Assembly (NCBI GenBank): GCA_036898135.1
Contig: CM072513.1
Location: forward strand, 73,772,996 to 73,836,995
Direction: 5' to 3'
Source: Oncomelania hupensis
Taxonomy: Eukaryota; Mollusca; Gastropoda; Littorinimorpha; Pomatiopsidae
Length of the DNA: 64,000 nucleotides
Part shown: positions 13,201-25,120 of the stretch, one piece after another
Position numbering within the stretch: position 1 is the first letter of the stretch
Layout: the number at the start of each line of letters is the position of its first letter
The notes under the pieces: generated by a model
Told to the model about the DNA's origin: nothing
What the model saw: only the letters and a program-made list of their open reading frames with translations
Database searches by the model: none
Position numbers and translations under genes: made by a program

Positions 13201-16200
13201 AGACCAGCAACATATAATTCAAAACTCATATGTGTAGAACACAGTTCACACATACGCAAAAATTGTAAAACTAATTATAACAACTAATTATTACATTCTT
13301 GCCGCTAATTACTTTCATTCACAAAAAATAAATATAGTGCTATACATTGCAAGTTGAGGTTTCAACTACAAATCAAATACTAATCCAACTTGAATTCGTT
13401 AATCAAAAATATACAACGATCCACTATCTCCATCACCTCCCTAATCCATCCTTCATACTAATATCAACAATTATTTATTATCAATTCTCATTCCACAATA
13501 AGTAGAATATAACCATGGTTAAATTATTATTATGTTCATAATACAATATTTCAATGATAAACAATATAAATATATACCTGCAGACGCAGCTGCCAGAAGT
13601 ACAAACACAACCACTCCGTGGTACATACAAAAGAAGAATGCAAACATTTTTCTTGAATACATGTAATTGGTGAACCGTCACATGACTAGCTCAACCAATC
13701 AGAAATTAGTAATCAATAAAAATATTATAATTTATATCTTCACACAGGAAGATACTACAACACACAAAAACGTCATCGGACCGAAATAGTATAAAACCGG
13801 TCCGTGACAATACCCCCTTCCTGCAAAAAGAAAACGCCCGAGTTTTCTGAATTTTATCAGAAAGAAAAAAATTACTACAATCATGTCCACCTATACTGTA
13901 CAAGAAGCAAAAAGAGAGAACTGGTCATTAGCACTTATCTTAATCATAAACATATTGTATTCCGCAATCACCCAAAGCGCAATAGACATACATGATATGT
14001 AGTTCAAGTCCAAGCATGTTACCTTGATAAAGAGAAATCAAAAATCAATAGGGTTCATAACAGATCATATTACAGTATACCAAGAATACCACCAATAGAT
14101 TTCCAGTATTAAATATACAACAGCAGAAATATACATAAAGCATGTTCATTTTCCACAGATTTTATGGAATACACTGATGATAGTGGCTGGTTTTGGCTAC
14201 AACTGTTTTGATGTACTCCTGAGCAAGCGTGCAAGATTCTAAGATCTTGTTTTTGACGTGTTTGAGCTGAATAGTGTCAGGGTAACGTGTTACCATATCA
14301 ATGATGCTGAGTATGCATCTGTGACCTTCCTCAGACGGAGGAGAAATCGGTTCTACTAAATCAGCTGCAACCTGTTTGACTGTTTCTGAAATAGTTGGCA
14401 TCTTTTCTACAGGAACCGGTGGGATACCGTGTCTCTTGTCTTGAACACTAGTACAAGTATGACCTTGATCTTTGATGAGTGTGGAAGCACCCGAAAAAGG
14501 GTCGGACACACCTGGTAAATTCCCTACTATCAAATCGGCCACTGGTTGGTCAATGACACAACATTACACAGTGCCAGAGAAAAACGGAGTGTCAACAGGC
14601 ACTTTGGCCAACGGAAATTCCTCAACGTTTCCACCGAATGACCAACATTTACACTCTTTGCCAGTGTACTGATCGTCCGAAACCAGTCTCCTGCGAACGC
14701 CACAGATAGTAGCACCTGTGTCTCTGAGCACACTTGCTTGGAGGCCATTTACGGTACCTGACACTAGCTTGGGCTGACCACAGTTTTCATCACCAACTGA
14801 GCAAATGACTTCCGCGACTAAAGCTGACTGAGTGTTAACTGGAGGGTCCTGGTATTTCTGCGAACCACTTTCAGTATCTTGAGTCTCTGGGTATCCATTG
14901 CCACTAGCATAAGGACACCATGCAGCTATGTGACCTACACCCCCACAACAATAGCAAACTATTTCCCGTCTATTCTGAGGAGGACTACCTGGGAAACGAG
15001 AACCAGGTCTAGAATACGTATTTCCACGTCCACGAGGAACCTGATTGTTTTGAGCGTTCTGTTGGGTATTCATGTTCTGATGTGCAAAACCCCTATTTGG
15101 AATGGGACCTGCGGGTTGGTAGTTTCCACGTGGAGAGCCACGAAATCCCGATCCCCGGAAATTATTCCATCTTTGGCCAGTCCCACGAAATTGATTCTGA
15201 GTGGGTACATTCTGAGAAATCGACGCGTATGCAAAAATTGAGTCATCTGACTTCCGTGCCAATTTCTTTTCCGGATGAGCCATGCGAAATGCTTCAGCAC
15301 TGTCTATCATTCAAAGCCGCGAATTTTGTCAAATTTCTTTCCTTCAAAAACACGGCGAGATCTCTCGAAACAGAAGCAATAAACTGCTCACACAAAATCA
15401 GATTCCATAGTCCATCAAAAGTCTTTTCACAATCTGATAGTTGGATCCATCTTTCCAACAAGTGGGAAAAACGCTTTGAAAAAGTTACAAAACTTTCCCC
15501 CACTTCAGGCCTAACTGATCTGAATTTTTCTCTGAATCCATCTGCAGTGCACTGAAATTTCTTAAGAAGCTCTTGCTTAAGATCATCATATGAAACTGTA
15601 CCGGTAGCAGACAAAGAATGATACACAGCTAAAGCCGGGCCTTGTAGCAATGCAGTTAAGTAAACAACCCATTTACTGCTATCGTAATTGAGAGCTTTAG
15701 CATGCGCTTCAAACCGGTACAAAAAAGAATCAATGTCATCCCTGTCCTCTTTGAAAACAGGTAGTTGGGGCAACTTTGGAAACGAAGGATTAGAGCTCCG
15801 AGTCCTAGGGGTAGGGGTCTCGCTCTTCAATTCAGCTTGTTTCAACTGAAGTTCAATCTCTTTTTCCTTTAGCTTAAGGCTTTCTTTATCCAGTTCCAAC
15901 TGATAATCCATTTTCAATTTCCTTTCCTCTCGTTCTAATCTTTTTTCCTCTCTTTCCTGCTCTACCTGCCATTTTTTAGCATCCTGTTCTAACTGCAATC
16001 GTTTTTCCTCTCTTTCCTGTTCTAACTGCAATCGTTTTGCCTCTCTTTCCTGTTCTTCTCTTTTAGCATCTCTTTCCAGTTCTAACTGCAATCGTTTTTC
16101 CTCTCTTTCCTGTTTATCCTTTTCTCGTTCCAGTTCCTGTTTAACCTTTTCCTGTTCTAATTGAAATCGTTTTTCCTCTCTTTCCTGTTCCTGTTTAACC

Positions 16201-19200
16201 TTTTCCCGTTCCAGTTCCTGTTTAACCTTTTCCTGTTCCCTTTCCTTAGCCCTATTATGTCTCTGAAAACACTGCTCAATGTACTGCTGTAACTTTTCGT
16301 CAGAAAAACCTAACTTCTGGGCTTGAGTCAAAAATGAGTTAAACAGAGTATCGTATTCCTCAACAGAAGACATGGTCAGTTGAATAAAAAACAAATTACT
16401 AAAAGTAAGACAAAGCGAGTGACAAGTCAACGACTAACTTTGATACAAGTTTAACAATTTTTTTTTTTAAAGTTTCACAAGGCCAGAAATATTACCAAAA
16501 TCCAAAGCAAATTCAAGTTTGACAAAAGAAGATTATTCAAAATCGAAGCAAGCGAAGTTTGTCAGATGAAAAGTATTTCGAAATCAATGCAAGTTCAAGT
16601 TTACAACATAAAATTATTTCAAAGTCGAAGCAAGTTTAAGTTTAACAAAAGAAATTATTTCGAAATGAAAACAAGTTCAAGTTCAAAACAGCATACCATA
16701 AAAGAAAAGAGAACAATGTTTAGATTATACTCAGTCTAAGTACAAGCAAGTATCAGAAAACCATATTAAATGCAACAATTTATAACTGTAATAGCTAACA
16801 ATATTTAAATTCAAATTATCACAAGTGAGATTTTATAAATAATTTGTTTTGAAATGAAAACAAAACAAAACAAAACAATTAATAATAATAATGAAACACT
16901 ATACTAAATAAACAAACAACGACAACAACATCACAACACAACAAAGAGAGAACTAAAATTCTAAACTAATATCGGTACAATAGAGTACAAGAAATCAATA
17001 GAAAAACAACTAAGTTCCACTTCGGCTAGAAAACACCGGAAGTTCTATTAAAATGCCAAAAATAAATCCTAAACACCTACAACAACTAAAATAGGGATGT
17101 GACAACTATAACTATACAAGACAGGATCCTAATAAGTAAAGAAGAAAAAACAAAACAATACTGAATAGCTGAACTAGAATTAGCAATATATATACAACAG
17201 GAAGAAAAATGAATCTAAGCCCTTTCTGATCCCAGAACTATACAAAGAATCAGACCCGTAAGGAAAGAATCGGAGACGGGGTATAATCTATATAAACACC
17301 CACATACTACCCAAAAGAAAAGAAAACAACAATATAACAAGTCAGTTACACAGTACACACTTGTACACCAAAGTTAACACACCAAAGTTAACTGCCCAAA
17401 ATTTATACAAAACCCTTCTACTATTTATTCTTATATTTAATCAATTAACGCCCACAATATAAACTCCCACTAACTAACTACGGGTTTCAGGGTCACCACT
17501 GTAACGAAAGGGGTTATATCAAGAAACTGCGTGTATGCGTGCGTGAATATTCTGCATGTTCTCCCGTCTCACACTCCCTAACTCTCAAGAACTCTTTTGT
17601 TGTCACTCCCCCTTTCTATTACTAGAAAATAAACAATAATCAACAAAGTTCACATAGTACATACAATTCAATCAATAATATGGAAAAAAGATATATATAG
17701 TTTTGTACTCACGTACTATGTAGAAATAATCCATGAATTAAATATACCATTCACAAATCACACACATAAAGTTCCAAGGAGATAATCCGGGAGATTGTAC
17801 ACTGATCTCACAAACCCACGAATAATATTCCAGAAAACAATCCGAGAATCACCAGTCACAGTAAACACCAATGAGGTCCAGTCCCGTCGACAGAGAGAAT
17901 TATCCCCCAGAGTCTCACGGAGGCTATGAATCGCTATGTCTTTTCTTTGTTTTAAATCCTCTGTCTCTGTCCATGGATATTTCCTTCGTTCCTCTCAATG
18001 TCTCCTTATCCTTATCTCTATCTGTCCTAGGCCTTCCCCTCTCTTCACTGTCCTCTTCACCTCCTTCAATAAACCCCCCAGCCGCTGTCGCTGCTGCTGT
18101 TGTGGCTGCTGCCGCTGTTGCTGCTGCTACTGCTGAGGTGGCAGTGGTTGCCACTGATGATGATGCAGCAGTGGTTGCTACTGCCGCTGATGTAGCAGTG
18201 GTTGCTGCTGCTGATAATGTAGCAGTAGTTGCTGCTGCTGATGATGTAGCAGTGGTTGCTGCTGCTGCTGATGTAGCAGTGGTTGCTGATGTAGCAGTGG
18301 TTGCTTCTCTCGTCTTCTTCTTCGTCTTCTTCTTTGGCTTCTTCTCTGGCCCCTTCTCGATACTTCCACCCTTCTTCTTCACGACTTCTTCTTCTTCTTC
18401 TCGTCTTCATCTTCTTCTTCTTCTTCTTCTCCTTCTCTTCTTCTTCTTCTTCTTCTTCTTCCTCTTCTCGTCTTCGGCTTCTTCTTCTTCTCCTTCTTTT
18501 CTTCTTCTTCTTCTTCTTCTTCTTCTTCTTCTTCTTCTTCTTCTTCTTCTTCTTCTTCTTCTCTCCTTCTTTCTTCTTCCTTCTTCTCCTTCTCTGCTTT
18601 CTTCTTCTTTCTTCTCCCTTCTTCTCCTTCTCTGTTTTCTTCTTCTTCTTCTCCTTCTCTTTCGCCTCGAGGCCCCTCAGCCGGAGACTTCTGAAAACAT
18701 ACAAGTTTTCCCCACTAAATATCTTGATACATAGACTTTTCTGTATTACCACATATACCTTTCTCTCCCTCTGTGACAGGACCAGACCAGCAACATATAA
18801 TTCAAAACTCATATGTGTAGAACACAGTTCACACATACGCAAAAATTGTAAAACTAATTATAACAACTAATTATTACATTCTTGCCGCTAATTACTTTCA
18901 TTCACAAAAAATAAATATAGTGCTATACATTGCAAGTTGAGGTTTCAACTACAAATCAAATACTAATCCAACTTGAATTCGTTAATCAAAAATATACAAC
19001 GATCCACTATCTCCATCACCTCCCTAATCCATCCTTAATACTAATATCAACAATTATTTATTATCAATTCTCATTCCACAATAAGTAGAATATAACCATG
19101 GTTAAATTATTATTATGTTCATAATACAATATTTCAATGATAAACAATATAAATATATACCTGCAGACGCAGCTGCCAGAAGTACAAACACAACCACTCC

Positions 19201-22200
19201 GTGGTACATACAAAAGAAGAATGCAAACATTTTTCTTGAATACATGTAATTGGTGAACCGTCACATGACTAGCTCAACCAATCAGAAATTAGTAATCAAT
19301 AAAAATATTATAATTTATATCTTCACACAGGAAGATACTACAACACACAAAAACGTCATCGGACCGAAATAGTATAAAACCGGTCCGTGACAATAGGATA
19401 GATCTAAAAAATACTCGATGTTCATACTCACACAAGTATTCATTCAATATTCATTTTACAAAACATAAAATTTTCACATTAAGACAAAATTATACATCTA
19501 CTAAAGACAAAGCATGCATTCTGTTAAAGAAACACTTACACATCCAAAACTTACAGCACCATCAATTTTGAAAAATCAGACTCCTCTATATTCTTCTTTT
19601 CTTCTGAGTTTAGCATTCTCTGAGGCTATTGTCTATATACCGGACGTTTGTCCTTTCTTATTTTTTATATACATGTCAATTTTTAGTTGCATGCAGCGCT
19701 GTGATGATGTTGTTTTTTTGTAGTGGGGAAATGTTTATGCTCGTCATACATTTTCATTCATTCAGTCATAAATTCACATTTCTGCAGATGTTTAGGTTGG
19801 ATGTCTGAAGGAGATGTGTTAATGTTGTTAATGTTGTCAGTGAAGTACTTGATATGCGGTGATTGAAAAATAAGCAAAAGTTGAATATTTGAATGGCGTA
19901 TGTTATTGAATGTAGCGTGTGTTCACCTCCATGTGTGCATACATGTTTAGGTGCAAATGCAGGATTGTTTGTGTACGAGTGCGTGTGTGTGCACTCGTGC
20001 AAAGGATGGCTATCAGTTCAATTTCATGCACAGATAGGAAGAAACAGCTATAGGACAGAGAACTGCGACCTGAGAAAGAAAGTATTCTAAATAGGAAAAA
20101 ATGACAGTTAGTTCCACAGTTGTTGCCATTGCTATTATAATATGTGCATGTGATTACATTTTCTCATTGATTATTTTCATGTTTCAGGATAATATCTCAT
20201 CACCAAAGGTCCATGAGAAACTGCATGAAAACGAAGCAAGGGTAAGTCAAGGTTTTTCTTTCTCACCGCCTGCTTTCTGTTTCAACAACAGTGACGATAA
20301 GGCTAGAGCTCATGTTTCGCTTTGATTTTGGATTGGTGGTGGATTGTGCTCAATTCCTGTGTGAGCAGCACTGTTTAGTGCCTCCACATTTTGCTTGCTG
20401 CAGGCTATTTATAGCTTGCCTGCACCCTCCCTTCCAGTGAAAGGAAGCATCAGCGAAACTATTTATAGCTAGCCTGGCTGACCTAACCTCAAAATCTAAA
20501 AAGCTTTGGTTGAGTCGCTGTGTGGTTTTGGATCTTGGATTTTGAAAAATTTTAGGTCTTATATTGGTCTAGCAGCCCTTCCAGCAGTAGACATTGTTGA
20601 GTTTAACATGCTGTTTAACATTGTATGGTGGTTTTAGTGGTTTATTTATTTGTTAAGGATTATCGCCAATGACACTGTGAACATTGGTGCTGCAGTTGTT
20701 GTTTTTTTTTTAAATCTTTGACTTAAAGCAAATGTTGTATTTGATGATGCATTAAAAAAAAAATTGATGGATTGAATTTGCCTTCAGATCAAAGTGCTGA
20801 CAGAGGAATGGGCGGACAAGTGGCGAGAATCTGCGTCCATCTTGAAGGTGAATATTCTCAGCGTTTTGCGAAGGATTTTGATGTTTGTTTTTCACTGGGG
20901 TAGTGATTGGAATCTTAATGCTCGTAATAATATTTGTGCTGCTGCAGCAAGCTCACAGTTCATTTTCATAGCATGTTGGTTTACATTATCTTTAAAAAAA
21001 AATGCAGGTGTTTAAAGAAACCTTCCTCTCCCCCTCCCCCTCTCCCTCTTCCTCTTTTCCCCCTCCATCCCATACAGGAACAAAATAACCCCGGAAGTTG
21101 TAACAAACATTTATAACATAGCGTGTTTGTTTTTGTGACTGTCACCAGGAGGAGAAGAACTTAGAGTTGAGGAAGGAAGGTGTGGGTGTCATCCTGGACT
21201 CCACTCTGCCACATCTCATTGCTGTGGATGACGACATTCTCAGCACTGGTATCACCCTCTTTCATCTCAAGGTAGGATTAGAGAATGGAGGTTTTAAAAA
21301 AAAAAAAAAATCATCATTTGTGTTGTTGCCTACACATGTCAGTATGATGCTGCTGCAGATGGTGCGTTGCTGTGATGCTGTTACACACTGTGTTTTGAAA
21401 TGTACTGCGTAAAACATGTCAGAATAGAACAAACAATCCTGTTGTCTATGTTTCAAAGTAAAATCAAGTTTTATTTTTTTATTTTTTCTCAGGAAGGTAT
21501 CACAACAATTGGAACAGAGGAGTCTGATGAACCGCAAGACATTTGTAAGCACATTTATTCGTTGCTTGCTTTGTATATTTGTAATAATAACAGAGAGAGC
21601 AGTTGCAAGACTAGCATTGCCTGATGCTATACACCATGTTTTGGTTAATTTTTTTCTTTCTCTCTGTGAACATTCTCGCTTTATAACGATATTTATGTCC
21701 TTAGTTATTAATTTATTAATTTATTTTGACAGTCATAGCAGGAGAGGAGGTGGCAGACCAGCACTGCGTGATAGAGTACCGTGATGGGATGGTTACCCTA
21801 CATCCCATTGAAAACGCTCTCTGCATGGTCAACAGGAACGTCGTCACTGAACCCGTGAAGTTGACCCAAGGTTAGTTAAACACACTTGCAATCAAATGAG
21901 AATGGAAAGAGGGAGTTTGCGTGAGGTCATGGTGTGGTGATTGAATTTATGTGAAATATTTAGTTTAAATAACTTAGTAGCTTGGCGGATTCCTCCCTTT
22001 CCTCTTGTTATGGACTCAAAAAACACATTTTCAACAGTGTCTTTCCTTAAATCTCGATCTTGAACTTTTCCTTCGTCAAATACTTAAAACACATAGTCAT
22101 TGTGTGTGTATGTGTATGCGTGTGTTTGTGTGTGTGTGTTTGCTCTGATTTGGTATTTTATGTTTTTCTTTTTAAAATGTATTTGTTTTCCTTCTGTAAA

Positions 22201-25069
22201 ACGCTATGAGCTCTAGTGAGGAAGGGTACTACACAAATGTTAATTATTATTATTATTATTATTATGATAACTGGTTGAAGTATGAGATTGGCAGCCCTTC
22301 TAGACATCACTGCCAGGTGGTTGCTCTGTTAGCCAGGCTGCTTTATTTCTTTTCTGTGAGCGAAACATTGTAGATCTTGGAGACTTGACATAGTAGATCT
22401 TTTATTACTGCTTAAAAGAAGGAGGCAGAAGTGTTGTGGAACAGAAGAATCAGTCAAAAATTTGTAGGACATTTTGGGTCCTACAACAGATATGATGAAA
22501 CCAATCATTTTGGTTGAAAATGGGTTAGCTGCCTGTGTGGGATTGAATGTATCTGGCAAACACGACGAAGAACTGTAAATGTGAATAAGCTGATTTTGTT
22601 TAGAAATGAATTTTGGGTGAGATTTTTTCACCAAAGGAATAGTGTTAGTTTTGTTTTTTTTCTTGCTGTTTTTAGGAGCTGTAATAGTCCTGGGCAGGAA
22701 CAGCATGTTTCGCTTCAACCATCCTGCTGAGGCACAAAAGTTGAAGCAAATGAGGAAGGTAAGAATTTTGTTGTTTGAAACATTATGCTTGAAGTAAAGA
22801 ACTGAAACACTACTGTAGCCCTTTCCTGACTGCAGATGAGTGACCTAGCCTGCCACTTGCAATGTCTAAACATCTACAAGTAAGGTAGGGGCGACAAGCA
22901 GTATTTTGATTTGAGTTGGTCAGCGTGTTATTCAGTATGTTTGATCATGGGAAGTACCTCTCCTTTTATGCAAAATGATTCATTCCCAGTAGAGCTCTTA
23001 TTATTAAGTCATAAAATCTGTAAAGAATTAGCAACACATATTATCATGTTTGACAGCTTTGTCAATGTTAGTGTAATGATTTAGAACATTACGCTGTCCT
23101 GTCTTTGCTGTGCAGTCCTTGTCAACATTGAGCTTGTCAAAGAGTCCAATGCTGAGCAATTCTAGAACCTCTTTGCTCAGTCACTCCTTGGGTGACCTGT
23201 ATCGATCCAATGACAGTCTGCACAACCACTCAGGGTATGTAAGATGATGTTAACGATCATGTGTGATTTGGAATTTTTGTTTGCTATTTAGGAGCAGTGT
23301 CATTTCAGTTCTGTGACATTTGATGGAGTTGTGAACTTGTGTGATGTATAAACATTGTACAGTCGTAATGGTCACTGCATTTTTTCACTGCATTTTTTCA
23401 TACTGACACATTGTTGTGTGTGTTTGAATTTGTACATATTATTTGGTAGTACTTAGTTGTTTTTTTTAAAGCTTTCAGTTTATATTTTATTCAGATTTAG
23501 TGGGTGATATTTCTTTTTGGCAGTACTTATTTTTTAATATACATTTTTTCTCTCTCGATTATTTTAGCTGAGTTTTGTCGTAGCTTATTTGTTAATTTAA
23601 TTCGAAGTCGGTGTTTAGGTGTACTATCTCAGTATTCATTGTTCGTTATTTAGATAGATGGGTTTTACTAGAGACCATATTCTTATTCATTGTGAGGTGC
23701 TCCTGTGACTTTAAGACAAAAACAAAAATATGTGGAATTATCCTATTGAGTGCTGCCTGGAGTGTTACATTTTATAGTAGGGTTTACACATTGCTTTGAA
23801 GAGTTTTTATTATTTCCTATCCTTCCTTCTACCTCCTTGATGATTCAAGTAACTTCCTTCTCCTCTATTCCCCCTTCCCCTCCCACCTTCCCCCAAACTC
23901 CCGCCACCCCACCCATTTCCCTCCCCTTGTCTCCATGAGCACTTAAAAGATCCAGTTTTTGTCTTCTTTATTAAAATGGTCTTGCCTGTGAAAAGTCAAG
24001 GATACTGTTGATACTAATTGTATGGCGATTTGCATGACGAAGAAATGTCATCATCAATATATTCCTTTATTGATTTTGTGGTGAGACGGTCTTGCATGTT
24101 GATGTTCAAACAACTGACATTGGTTGAAGAGTGTGCTAAATGAAAAAGTCCCATACTGGCAAGTGTACAGACAACTTGTGAATCAGTTGTGCATGATAGA
24201 CCAGAATAGATAACAGAGGCTGAGAATGTTTGCGGTGACTGGAATTTAGTGTTAAAATTTCCATTTACTAACATTATTTCGTAAAAGCAGGAGTAATGAC
24301 CTCTAGATGATGTGGCAGGCTGAGAATTAAGTATTCATTTACGTATTAGTGCTATATATATAAGCACTCTTATTCCCCTTGTTCGCTTTCTGTTTCATCT
24401 TAGTCTCCTTATTCGTCTTCTTGTTCTGTTTTCATCATCATCATCATCCTTTTCCTCCTCTTCTTCCTTCTCTTTCTAGTTGTCTTGCTGTGAGGTTTTA
24501 TAGTTTTAAAATACTGCGATGCATAAACAAAGGCAAGAAGAAGTCTGTGACAACGCCTTTGTTTACACCCTATTGGGACAGCTGTTATTGTTTAGGACAA
24601 TCCATTGTTTAGGACCGTTTCATGCATCAGCCCCCTTGTTGGTGGTGCTTGTGATGATTCCAAACATAAATTATTGACAATGTACATTCTTGTTACAATG
24701 TGGACCACCACCGGTGAAGCTTTATATCCTCTATAAGGCCTCTTTCATATTTCAATGATGATTCAGAATGAACCACTATTGTAGTGGAATTTAAACTAAC
24801 CTACATATGTTTAATCACGTGTTGTAGCAATGTTTACACGCCTATCCTTTGTTGTGAAAACTTGCCCTAGATCAGTTATTATGAAGTAATGGAATTATTC
24901 TGTAGCTGTACAAATGCCAATCGTTATGAAGTACTTAGGTTCTCCTTTGGCTGCACAAAGCCTAAGGAAGGTGCATGTGCTCAGGTCATAATGAACAGTT
25001 AATGTTAAAACACTTGCTAGCTCTTTCTTCAGGCATGACAAGCAGTGGTGTGTGGTTGTTTTCTGTGAC

Positions 25070-25120
<51 letters not shown>

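Larger units (their letters stand above)
8535..13809 (-). repeat. 3' LTR (left copy), interrupted by a LINE at 8691-12045
   Basis: 8535-8690 plus 12056-13809 align with the intact LTR at 17500-19392, with the 10-bp LINE duplication counted once. Without the LINE it is about 1910 bp, slightly longer than its partner because of a longer TTC/GAA tract (about 12,900-12,980). The long charged or hydrophobic reading frames across 12270-13290 come from this low-complexity tract and are not genes. Confidence 0.9.
8535..19392 (-). mobile_element. Ty3/gypsy-type LTR retrotransposon, non-autonomous, with nested LINE; TSD ATAGG
   Basis: Two long direct repeats (LTRs, 8535-13809 including a LINE insertion, and 17500-19392) bracket a 3690-bp internal region. 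The LTRs run TG...CA, and the element is flanked by ATAGG at 8530-8534 and 19393-19397. Genes read on the - strand, so the right LTR is the 5' LTR. A TGG-starting stretch abuts it (17481-17498, candidate primer-binding site). A purine tract GGAAGGGGGTAT on the - strand abuts the 3' LTR (13810-13821). Gag and protease are present. Reverse transcriptase and RNase H are absent and only the start of integrase remains, so the element would depend on a relative. The two LTRs differ at only a handful of sites outside the TTC tract, which implies a recent insertion. It sits antisense within the kinesin intron. Confidence 0.88.

Noticed and set aside
12270..13290. Long ORFs on both strands with poly-Phe/Leu/Ser, poly-Lys/Glu and Ala/Thr stretches (also at 17871-18870)
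   Set aside because: They are frames of the TTC/GAA and GCT low-complexity tract in the two LTRs, not genes.
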